Shown: positions 25,296-32,015 of the stretch, piece by piece
Position numbering within the stretch: the stretch's first letter is position 1
Layout of the letters: every line of letters begins with the position of its first letter
Source: an uncultured Collinsella sp.
GTDB lineage: Bacteria > Actinomycetota > Coriobacteriia > Coriobacteriales > Coriobacteriaceae
DNA length: 38,217 bases
Direction of reading: 5' to 3'
Assembly (NCBI GenBank): GCA_900547125.1
Contig: URFU01000004.1
Location: 1-38,217 of the forward strand
Position numbers and translations under genes: made by a program
Notes under the pieces: generated by a model
What the model was told of the DNA's origin: nothing
Database searches by the model: none
What the model saw: the letters and a program-made list of their open reading frames with translations, nothing else

Positions 25296-25349
25296 AAAAG
25301 TTAACCACGTCTATGTTCGCTTTAGTAAACTAGCACGTGGTTAACTTTT
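25296..25349 (-). promoter_or_regulatory. Large inverted-repeat operator upstream of feo operon
   Basis: Perfect 15-bp arms AAAAGTTAACCACGT (25296-25310) and ACGTGGTTAACTTTT (25335-25349), 24 bp apart, 43 bp upstream of the first feoA. Each arm contains GTTAAC and ACGT. Candidate promoter elements for the minus strand lie between and within the arms (TTTACT near 25322). A repressor binding both arms would shut the promoter. Metal-responsive control is inferred from the genes. Confidence 0.65.
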
Positions 25350-25401
25350 TGGAAAGGGTCCCTATTCAGATTTCGAAAAAGTTTCCTATATGAAACAAAA
25401 G

Positions 25402-25434
25402 AGGCACCGCAAAGACCGTCTCTTTGCGGTGCCT
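25402..25434 (-). terminator. Terminator after HPr gene
   Basis: A 14-bp perfect stem AGGCACCGCAAAGA (25402-25415) with TCTTTGCGGTGCCT (25421-25434) is followed on the minus strand by CTTTTGTTTC. The arm CACCGCAAAG resembles the CCACCRCAAAGG repeat family. Confidence 0.82.
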
Positions 25435-25456
25435 TGTCATACCAATTTATGCAACA

Positions 25457-25473
25457 AAGGGGACTGTCCCCTT
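25457..25473. repeat. AAGGGGACTGTCCCCTT palindrome
   Basis: A perfect 17-bp palindrome lying 15 bp beyond the HPr stop, containing the GGGGAC/GTCCCC element found in the other intergenic hairpins. Confidence 0.65.
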
Positions 25474-25488
25474 GTCACATTGTTGAGG

Positions 25489-25737
25489 TTAGAGCGAGAG
25501 GTTTCTGATCGACGTGACGCAGGAGGCCTCATCCACACCCGAAACGCGGAAGATGATGTTCTCGCCACACTCGCCGTAGAGGGCCATGAGCCCCATGACA
25601 TCGCGGCCATCCGTGTGGCGATCGCCGATACTGACCGACACGTCGCTACGATGCTTGGCAATGATGTCATAGAGCAGCGCAACCGGGCGGGCATGCAGTC
25701 CCAACGGATCTTTAATCGTCTTCGTAAACTCGACCAT
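25489..25737 (-). CDS. HPr-family phosphocarrier with Asp at position 46
   Basis: 82 residues of HPr fold. With the ATG at 25737 (GGGAGGGG just upstream), the active-site segment PLGLHARPVALL puts the phosphorylatable His at position 15, exactly as in HPr. The regulatory segment usually KSIMGVM, with Ser46 phosphorylated by HPr kinase, reads RDVMGLM here, with Asp at 46. It could thus accept phosphate from Enzyme I at His15 but not be switched by Ser46 kinase; Asp may mimic the phosphorylated state. No Enzyme I or hprK is in the window. Monocistronic, ending at the hairpins at 25402-25473. Confidence 0.85.
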   Translation of the reverse strand: MVEFTKTIKDPLGLHARPVALLYDIIAKHRSDVSVSIGDRHTDGRDVMGLMALYGECGENIIFRVSGVDEASCVTSIRNLSL

Positions 25738-25821
25738 GTCCCCTCCCACGACATCGCACATTCGGCCGGCAAAACCCAGCCACGTGGTAGTTATTGTACG
25801 TTACCGGCGCGGCCCCGTCTC

Positions 25822-25858
25822 ACAAAAAACGAGGGAAGGCACGCGTCCTTCCCTCGTT
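25822..25858 (-). terminator. aspS terminator
   Basis: A 12-bp perfect stem AACGAGGGAAGG (25828-25839) with CCTTCCCTCGTT (25847-25858) is followed on the minus strand by TTTTTTGTG. It lies 23 bp past the aspS stop. Confidence 0.9.
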
Positions 25859-25881
25859 GCTGGCAATAGGTAGCCGCTTCC

Positions 25882-27669
25882 CTACATCAGGCGCAGGCTG
25901 ACGTCCTTGAGCTGGGCGCCGGAAACGGCACTCGGAGCACCCGACATAAGGTCGGAGCCGCTGGCCGTCTTGGGGAACGCCATGACGTCGCGGATGGAGT
26001 CAGAGCCGGTGAGCAGCATGCACACGCGGTCCAGGCCCAGAGCAAAACCGCCCATCGGGGGCGCACCAAACTTGAGCGCCTCCATGAGGAAGCCGAACTG
26101 CGACTCGGCGCGCTCCTCGGTAAAGCCCAGGAGCTTGAGCATGGACATCTGCATCTCGGCGTTGTGGATACGCATACCGCCGCCGCCGGCCTCAAAGCCG
26201 TCCATGACAAAGTCGTAGGTGCAGGAACCGGCCGCCAGCGGGTCGGCCTCGATCTTGGCGATGTCGGTCTCGGTCGGCAGCGTGAAGGGCTGATGCTCGG
26301 CAGCGTAGGCCTTGCGGTCCTCATCCCAGTGGAACAGCGGGAAGTTGACGACCCACAGGAAGTCGTGACCCTCGCGCTTGATCTCGAGCGCGTTGGCCAT
26401 GTGGGAGCGCATGCCGCCCAGGATCTCGTCAGAGAGCAGGCGCGGACCGGCGGCGAACATCACGAGATCGCCGGGCTCGACGTCCATGCGCTCGCGCAGA
26501 GCCGCCATCTCCTCGTCCGAGAAGAACTTGACGATGGGGCTGTTGATGGAGCCGTCCTCGCGGAAGGCGATCCAGGCCAGACCCTTGGCGCCAAACGTGG
26601 AGGCCACGCCGGCAAGCTTATCGATCTTGGCACGCGCCCAGGCACCGGCGCCCTTGGCGTTGATGGCCTTGACGACAGAGCCCTCCTCGTTTGCAGCAGT
26701 CGCAAAGACCTTGAACCTGGAGTTGGCAAAGATGTCGGTCAGGTCGACCAGGTGCATGCCATAGCGGGTATCGGGCTTGTCGGAGCCATAGGTGTCCATG
26801 GCATCCCAGTAGTTCATGCGACGCAGCGGCGTGGGCATCTCGACGCCCATGCGGCCGAAGGCATCGGCCAGGACCTCCTCAAGCGCGCTCATGACATCGT
26901 TCTGGTCCACGAAGGACATCTCGATATCGACCTGGGTGAACTCGGGCTGACGGTCGGCACGCAGGTCCTCGTCGCGGAAGCACTTGGCAACCTGGTAGTA
27001 GCGCTCGACGCCACCGACCATGAGCAGCTGCTTCAGGAGCTGCGGGGACTGCGGCAGGGCGTAGAAGTTACCCGGCTGAATACGGCTGGGAACGATGAAG
27101 TCGCGGGCGCCCTCGGGCGTGGACTTGAACAGGGAGGGCGTCTCGACCTCCATGAACTCACGGTTGTGCAGCGCCTCGCGAATGGCAAAGGTGAAGTCGG
27201 AGCGCAGCTTGAGGTTGGCCATCATCTCGGGACGACGGAGGTCCAGATAGCGATAGCGCAGACGGGTGTCCTCGCTCGTCTCGATGCCGTCCTCGATCTG
27301 GAACGGCGGAGTGACGGACGTGTTGAGCACCTCCGCGTGGTCGGTCAGGACCTCGATCTCGCCGGTCGCGAGCTTGGTATTGGTGGTCTCCTCGCCACGG
27401 GCGCGCACGACGCCGTGAATCTTGATGGGCCACTCGGGACGCATAGTCTCGGCGATCTTAAAGGCATCGCCGTCGGAGTGCTCGGGGTCGAAGGTGAGCT
27501 GCGTGATGCCCTCGCGGTCGCGAAGGTCGCAGAAGATAAGGCCGCCGTGGTCGCGGCGACGGCTCACCCAACCGGTGAGGGTGACCTCTTCGCCCACGTT
27601 CTCGAAGCGAAGCTCGCCGCAGGTACGGGTGTGCATGGAATGCTCATCGATGGGACGGGTCTGGCTCAT
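25882..27669 (-). CDS. aspS: Aspartyl-tRNA synthetase
   Basis: 595 residues, class II synthetase of the bacterial type. The N-terminal OB-fold anticodon domain is followed by motif 2 (FRDEDLRADRQPEFTQVDIEMSF), the bacterial GAD insertion (about 280-420), and motif 3 (GGFALGLDRVCMLLTG). The ATG at 27669 has AGGAGG 9 nt upstream; a second Met at codon 12 is possible. Whether it also charges Asn-tRNA (non-discriminating type) cannot be decided from this window. A GC hairpin (GCCGCCC/GGGCGGC) lies in the leader near 27700-27726. No T-box is seen. Confidence 0.96.
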   Translation of the reverse strand: MSQTRPIDEHSMHTRTCGELRFENVGEEVTLTGWVSRRRDHGGLIFCDLRDREGITQLTFDPEHSDGDAFKIAETMRPEWPIKIHGVVRARGEETTNTKLATGEIEVLTDHAEVLNTSVTPPFQIEDGIETSEDTRLRYRYLDLRRPEMMANLKLRSDFTFAIREALHNREFMEVETPSLFKSTPEGARDFIVPSRIQPGNFYALPQSPQLLKQLLMVGGVERYYQVAKCFRDEDLRADRQPEFTQVDIEMSFVDQNDVMSALEEVLADAFGRMGVEMPTPLRRMNYWDAMDTYGSDKPDTRYGMHLVDLTDIFANSRFKVFATAANEEGSVVKAINAKGAGAWARAKIDKLAGVASTFGAKGLAWIAFREDGSINSPIVKFFSDEEMAALRERMDVEPGDLVMFAAGPRLLSDEILGGMRSHMANALEIKREGHDFLWVVNFPLFHWDEDRKAYAAEHQPFTLPTETDIAKIEADPLAAGSCTYDFVMDGFEAGGGGMRIHNAEMQMSMLKLLGFTEERAESQFGFLMEALKFGAPPMGGFALGLDRVCMLLTGSDSIRDVMAFPKTASGSDLMSGAPSAVSGAQLKDVSLRLM

Positions 27670-27925
27670 ACCAGTGATCCTCCTTTATGGATCTGTGCCG
27701 CCCCGTGTCGTTCCGGGCGGCGTCGTACAGATTTGCCCAGCCTGCGTAAACCGCGCAGCCAGACATGGCGTTCTATCTTATCGCACCCGCGTCGATGTGC
27801 CGCGAAAAAGTAGCTCTTGCCCAAAGACTTGACGGAGACGAAACAATTGACGCGGCCCGGCCGTCGCCAAGGCGCGCCGCGTGCGACAATGTGCCCCAAT
27901 ACAACTGCACTCGGAAAGGCCCGTC

Positions 27926-28561
27926 ATGACCGCACGCCTCATCGTTATGGATATCGACTCCACGCTCATCAACCAAGAAGTCATCGACCTGTTGGGCGAG
28001 GAGGCCGGCGTGGGCGAGCAAGTTGCACAGATCACCGAACGCGCCATGCGCGGCGAGCTTGACTTTAAGCAGGCGCTCGAGGAGCGCGTGGGGCTGCTTG
28101 CCGGCCTGGATGAGAGCGTGTTCGAACGCACCTTTGCGCGCGTGACGTTTACCCCCGGCGCGTTGGAGCTTGTGCGATCGGCGCACTGCAAGGGCTGGAA
28201 GGTCGGCGTGGTAAGCGGTGGCTTCCACGAGGTCGCCGACAAGATCGTGGCCGCCGCGGGCATCGACTTTTGCCTCGCTAACCGCCTGGAGGTCGTGGAC
28301 GGCAGGCTCACCGGCAAGCTGGCGGCAAACATTGTGACCAAGGAATCCAAGCTCATCCAGCTGTTGGATTGGGCAGTTGAGTGCGGTGTCGACATGGCAC
28401 ACACCGTGGCAATCGGCGACGGCGCCAACGACATCCCCATGATTCAGGCCGCGGGCACGGGCATCGCGTTTTGCGCCAAGCCCAAGACGCGCGAAGCCGC
28501 CCCGTTTGCCATCGACGAGCGCAACCTGATGCTCGCCATGGACATCATCCTGCGCGACTAG
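27926..28561 (+). CDS. serB: Phosphoserine phosphatase SerB
   Basis: 211 residues, a HAD-superfamily enzyme making serine from phosphoserine. The nucleophile motif is MDIDSTLINQEVIDLLG, with the DxDST signature and the downstream Glu of SerB. Motif II is VGVVSGGFHEVADKI and motif III/IV AIGDGANDIPMIQAAGTGIAF. The length matches the single-domain SerB. The ATG at 27926 (GGAAAGG upstream) is chosen over an in-frame codon at 27881. It is divergent from aspS across a 256-bp region with no other gene. Confidence 0.95.
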   Translation: MTARLIVMDIDSTLINQEVIDLLGEEAGVGEQVAQITERAMRGELDFKQALEERVGLLAGLDESVFERTFARVTFTPGALELVRSAHCKGWKVGVVSGGFHEVADKIVAAAGIDFCLANRLEVVDGRLTGKLAANIVTKESKLIQLLDWAVECGVDMAHTVAIGDGANDIPMIQAAGTGIAFCAKPKTREAAPFAIDERNLMLAMDIILRD

Positions 28562-28597
28562 CCGATCCGTCTAACAATTGAATCAGTCTGTCCTATA

Positions 28598-28652
28598 GTT
28601 TCCGAACAATTTTGTCTTAGTGTTCGGAAACATACCCTTTGAGTGCTAGACT
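28598..28652 (+). promoter_or_regulatory. Promoter and operator of larB-larC-tetR
   Basis: A perfect inverted repeat GTTTCCGAACA (28598-28608) with TGTTCGGAAAC (28621-28631), spacer 12. It is followed by an extended -10, TGCTAGACT (28644-28652), ending 23 bp before the larB ATG. The right arm reaches the -35 position (about 28624-28629). This could be the site of the TetR regulator encoded at the end of the operon, or of an activator. Confidence 0.65.
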
Positions 28653-28675
28653 TTGCGCCGTCGAAGGGAACATAT

Positions 28676-29458
28676 ATGGATAAGCGAGATCTTGAGCAGT
28701 TGCTGAGCGATGTTGCCGGCGGAGCAGTCGCCCCGGCAGTCGCCCTCACGCGCATCCAGACGGCGCCAACCGCCGATCTGGGTTTTGCGCAGCTCGATCT
28801 TTCGCGCGGGGTGCGCCAGGGAGCCGGCGAGGTTGTCTACGGCGCCGGTAAAACCGCCGAGCAGATTGCCGCCATTATCAAAGCGCTGCGCGATGCCGGC
28901 CAGGAGCGCATCCTGGTCACGCGCCTGGATGCCGAAAAAGCCGCGCGCACCGCTGAGCTTCTCGGCAACGGCATCGACCTGGGATATGTCCCGGACGCAC
29001 AGCTCGCCCTCGTGGGAGACAAGCCCTCCCCTACCGGCAACGGACGCATCGTCGTCGCCTGCGCCGGCACGAGCGACCTGCCCGTCGCTGAGGAAGCCGC
29101 ATTGACGGCCGAGTTCTATGGCAACGAGGTCGACCGCCTCTACGACGTGGGTGTCGCCGGCCTGCACCGTCTGCTCGCGCATGCCGAGGAGCTTGCCCAG
29201 GCACAGGTGGTCATCGCCATTGCCGGCATGGAGGGCGCACTGGCGAGCGTTGTCGGCGGCCTGGTGAGCTGTCCGGTCATCGCCGTTCCCACCAGCGTGG
29301 GTTACGGCGCGAGTTTTGGTGGCGTAGCCGCGCTACTCGCCATGCTCAACTCCTGCGCCAGCGGCGTTTCGGTCGTCAATATCGACAACGGCTTTGGTGC
29401 CGCCTACCAGGCAAGTCTTATCAACCATCTGAGCGCCGGCACACCCCGCGCCCGTTAA
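28676..29458 (+). CDS. larB: LarB, pyridinium-dicarboxylate synthase
   Basis: 260 residues. LarB carboxylates nicotinic acid adenine dinucleotide and releases AMP, giving P2CMN, the first step toward the nickel-pincer cofactor of lactate racemase. The N-terminal region opens with DKRDLEQLLSDVAGG. The C-terminal half is PurE-like (VVACAGTSDLPVAEEAALTA ... AIAGMEGALASVVGGLVSCPVIAVPTSVGYG). The ATG at 28676 has AAGGGA upstream and places the start just after the promoter; the frame extends to 28643, inside the -10. First gene of the unit, 10 nt before larC. Confidence 0.95.
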   Translation: MDKRDLEQLLSDVAGGAVAPAVALTRIQTAPTADLGFAQLDLSRGVRQGAGEVVYGAGKTAEQIAAIIKALRDAGQERILVTRLDAEKAARTAELLGNGIDLGYVPDAQLALVGDKPSPTGNGRIVVACAGTSDLPVAEEAALTAEFYGNEVDRLYDVGVAGLHRLLAHAEELAQAQVVIAIAGMEGALASVVGGLVSCPVIAVPTSVGYGASFGGVAALLAMLNSCASGVSVVNIDNGFGAAYQASLINHLSAGTPRAR

Positions 29459-29468
29459 GGAGCATTCC

Positions 29469-30386
29469 ATGTCCAACCATCAGCATACGCTTATCATCGA
29501 CGGCACCTCGGGCATCAGCGGCGATATGACCGTCGCGGCCCTGCTCGACCTGGGCGCCAGCGAGGAACATCTGCGCGAACAACTCGCCACGCTGCCGGTC
29601 GACGGCTTTTCGATCGCCGTGACGCGCGTAAACAAGCATGGCATCGACGCCTGCGATTTCGACGTCCAGCTTGCAGAGGAGCTCGAGAACCACGATCACG
29701 ATATGGCCTGGCTCTACGGCAACGAAGCAGCTGCCGAGCACACGCACGAGCATGAGCACCACCATCATGACCATGATGAGCACGAACACGAGCACTGCCA
29801 CGATCATGACCATGAGGCCCACGGTCATGGCCACGAGGGTCACCATCACACCCACCACCATCACCACCGTTCTTTGGCGGACGTCACCGCCATCATCAAC
29901 GGCTCGCAGCTAAGCGATGGCGCCAAGCGTCGCGCCCTCGCCATTTTTTCCGTACTCGCTGCTGCCGAGGCCAAGGCTCACGGCAAAACGCCCGACACCG
30001 TCCTGTTTCACGAGGTGGGCGCCGTCGACTCCATCGTCGACGTCTGCTCTGTCGCCATCTGCCTCGACGACCTTGGTATTGAGGACATCGTGGTCGAGTC
30101 GCTCTCCGAGGGTCACGGCACCATCCACTGTGCCCACGGCCTCATGCCCATTCCCGTCCCCGCTGTCGTCAACCTGTGCCAGGCGGGCAATATCGCCCTC
30201 ACGCCTGCACCGGTCGCCGGCGAGCTCGTGACGCCGACGGGCGCCGCCATCGTCACCGCGCTGCGCACGTCCGACCAACTGCCCTCACGCTACCGCATCG
30301 AAGCCGTCGGCTACGGCGCCGGCAAACGCCCCTACGAAGGTTGCTCCGGTACGCTCCGCTGCCTACTCGTTCACGCGGACGCATAG
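29469..30386 (+). CDS. larC: LarC1, nickel-insertion protein lacking LarC2
   Basis: 305 residues. LarC inserts nickel into the pincer cofactor. The start is typical (LIIDGTSGISGDM). Residues 75-133 form a His-rich metal-binding stretch, with 25 His in residues 91-133. Then come FHEVGAVDSIVDV, GTIHCAHGLMPIPVPAV and VGYGAGKRPYEGCSGTLRCLLV. The protein stops at the point where other LarC proteins continue into the CTP-binding LarC2 domain (NIDDM-type motif). In Lactiplantibacillus plantarum LarC2 is reached by a programmed frameshift; here no LarC2-like sequence is in any frame, because tetR begins 2 nt later. AAGGAG lies 6 nt before the ATG. Confidence 0.93.
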   Translation: MSNHQHTLIIDGTSGISGDMTVAALLDLGASEEHLREQLATLPVDGFSIAVTRVNKHGIDACDFDVQLAEELENHDHDMAWLYGNEAAAEHTHEHEHHHHDHDEHEHEHCHDHDHEAHGHGHEGHHHTHHHHHRSLADVTAIINGSQLSDGAKRRALAIFSVLAAAEAKAHGKTPDTVLFHEVGAVDSIVDVCSVAICLDDLGIEDIVVESLSEGHGTIHCAHGLMPIPVPAVVNLCQAGNIALTPAPVAGELVTPTGAAIVTALRTSDQLPSRYRIEAVGYGAGKRPYEGCSGTLRCLLVHADA

Positions 30387-30388
30387 CC

Positions 30389-30928
30389 ATGGATGCCCGC
30401 AAGGCAAAAAGCCGCGCTGCCATCGTTACGGCGTTCTCCGAGCTCCTGTGCGAGAAAGACTACGGCAAGATCACCGTCGGCGACATCATCGCTCGTGCCC
30501 ACGTAGGTCGGGCCACGTTCTACGGGCTCTTCAAGAGCAAAGATGACCTGCTCGCTGAGCTCGTGCGCGATATCTGCACCCATGCCATCGACGATGACGG
30601 TACGCCCCTCGATGACCCACTCGTACAGGTCGAGCATATCCTCAACAACCTCTGGGAGCGTCGCCAGGGCGTTCGAGCCCTCGTAGCCGGCGCCGGCTCA
30701 CGCCTCTTCGCCGACTGTCTCCGCAAGACCATCATGTCGCGCGCAGCCGAAACCGTCCCCAACGACCCAAACGGCCCCGCCGCCACCATGGATCGTAGCT
30801 TCCTACTACACCACATAGCCTCAAGCTTCGTAGGAATGGTCCAATGGTGGGCCTGGCACAATTTCCAAGCAGATAAAGCCGACGTAGCCAAAGACTACCT
30901 CTCAGCCATAAAGCCCCTCTTCACCTAA
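30389..30928 (+). CDS. TetR-family regulator in the lar operon
   Basis: 179 residues. The N-terminal TetR helix-turn-helix covers about residues 7-55 (AIVTAFSELLCEKDYGKITV, then ARAHVGRATFYGLFKSKDDLL). The C-terminal helical domain is variable, ending in SSFVGMVQWWAWHNF, like the TetR_C type found in DhaS-like proteins. The start ATG lies 2 nt after the larC stop, so translation is probably coupled. Likely to control the larB operator at 28598-28631 and perhaps larA; the ligand is unknown. Confidence 0.9.
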   Translation: MDARKAKSRAAIVTAFSELLCEKDYGKITVGDIIARAHVGRATFYGLFKSKDDLLAELVRDICTHAIDDDGTPLDDPLVQVEHILNNLWERRQGVRALVAGAGSRLFADCLRKTIMSRAAETVPNDPNGPAATMDRSFLLHHIASSFVGMVQWWAWHNFQADKADVAKDYLSAIKPLFT

Positions 30929-31083
30929 GTAAGAAGCTCATCCCAAATCATCGACCCAACCCAGGGCTCCGCGCACCCCAAAGTGTCACTCGCACCTCAA
31001 AGCGCCTAACAACAAAGTGCCCACCACATCCAAATTCAGATATATATGTTGGTTGCTTGTTCGAACGCAGCTGGATTCCCGCA

Positions 31084-31210
31084 GGGTCCGGCATAGGTTA
31101 ACTTTCCGCCGCACTCCGCAGGACGCAAGAAGCTCCCGCCGCACGAAGTGCGCAGCGGGAGCTTCTTGCATGTCCGAGGACGCGGCGGAAAGTTAACCTA
31201 TGCCGGACCC
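31084..31210. repeat. 127-bp structured palindromic element, copy A
   Basis: Perfect 29-bp outer arms (31084-31112 and 31182-31210). Inside lies a second stem GCAAGAAGCTCCCGC / GCGGGAGCTTCTTGC with apical CGCAC-GAA-GTGCG. The two stems are joined by unequal internal segments ACTCCGCAGGAC and ATGTCCGAGGAC. It lies between the convergent tetR and larD genes, 24 bp past the larD stop. No T-run follows. A second copy of exactly the same length is at 33564-33690. No protein is encoded. The remainder of 30929-31234 holds nothing else I can name. Confidence 0.9.
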
Positions 31211-31234
31211 GGGCGTTATATCAATTGTCTTGGA

Positions 31235-31966
31235 CTAGAACATGCCCAAGAAACCATGCACAAACAGTGCAGCCAGAGCGGCGCCGACAAACGGAGCGAT
31301 GCCAGGAACAAGCAGGCCGTACTTCCAGTTGTTGTCGGCCTTGTTCTTAATCGGCAGAACCTGATAGGCCATGCGAGGACCAAGGTCACGAGCCTGGTTC
31401 ATGGCGAAGCCGGTGATGCCGCCCATACCCATGCCAACAGCCCAAACGATCAGGCCGACGCAGATGGCGAGCATCAGAACGTTCTCGCCAGCGCGGTTAG
31501 CGGCAGCAAGGATGGCGCTGATGAACACGAAGGTGCAAATAGCCTCGCAGAAGAAGTTGCGGGCATAGTTCGTGCCCTCGGTGGTGGGGTTGGTCGAGAA
31601 GATGTTGCGCTGGGCAATGGGGTCGACGACGCCCTCGGAAGCCTTGAACTCATCGGCATACATAAGCCAAGCGATTACGGCGCCCACAAAGCCGCCGAGC
31701 ATATCGGCAATCATGAAGGGGATGCAGCTGCTCCACGGCACCAGGCCGACGATGCACTGGGCAAGCACCATAGCCGGGTTCATGCACACGGCGCCACCAA
31801 AGACAAACAGGCAGACCGAGATGCCAAAAGACCAGGTGGTGATGGCAAACATATGGCCGGAGCCCTGATACTTGGTGCCCTTGAGCACGGTATCGCAGTG
31901 CACGCCCACGCCAAAGATGATCATGAGGGCCGTTGCGCCGAATTCGCAGAGGAGTTTGGTAAGCAT
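31235..31966 (-). CDS. larD: LarD-like lactic-acid channel (MIP family)
   Basis: 243 residues, six membrane helices, aquaglyceroporin family. The first pore loop has the canonical NPA (GGAVCMNPAMVLAQ). The second reads NQARD (TGFAMNQARDLGPRMAY), where NPA is changed to NQA but the following Arg-Asp is kept. It follows larA by 49 bp, and LarD in Lactiplantibacillus is the lactic acid channel of the lar operon, so D/L-lactic acid passage is likely. Glycerol conduction cannot be excluded. AAGG lies 4 nt before the ATG. Confidence 0.9.
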   Translation of the reverse strand: MLTKLLCEFGATALMIIFGVGVHCDTVLKGTKYQGSGHMFAITTWSFGISVCLFVFGGAVCMNPAMVLAQCIVGLVPWSSCIPFMIADMLGGFVGAVIAWLMYADEFKASEGVVDPIAQRNIFSTNPTTEGTNYARNFFCEAICTFVFISAILAAANRAGENVLMLAICVGLIVWAVGMGMGGITGFAMNQARDLGPRMAYQVLPIKNKADNNWKYGLLVPGIAPFVGAALAALFVHGFLGMF

Positions 31967-32015
31967 AAAACCTTATCTTTCTTGTCGGTTATAAACGATT
32001 CGTTTGGGCCACGCA

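Noticed and set aside
27701..27726. T-box or riboswitch in the aspS leader
   Set aside because: Only a single GC hairpin is seen; the T-box signature sequence and anti-terminator are absent.
26164..27813. 549-codon open frame opposite aspS
   Set aside because: Composition is typical of the antisense of a high-GC gene, and aspS on the other strand has every class II motif. The same applies to long frames opposite glnA, the OYE-type enzyme and hisS.
30176..30388. Programmed-frameshift LarC2 extension after larC
   Set aside because: The overlapping frame into tetR is Arg-rich noise before the TetR start and carries no LarC2-like NIDDM motif.
31059..31090. TTCGAACGCAGCTGG segment as a tRNA 3' half
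   Set aside because: No matching acceptor, D or anticodon stems are found upstream.
31084..31210. 127-bp element as an ordinary intrinsic terminator
   Set aside because: No T-run follows on either strand, it is far longer than needed, and the unpaired internal segments are the best-conserved part.
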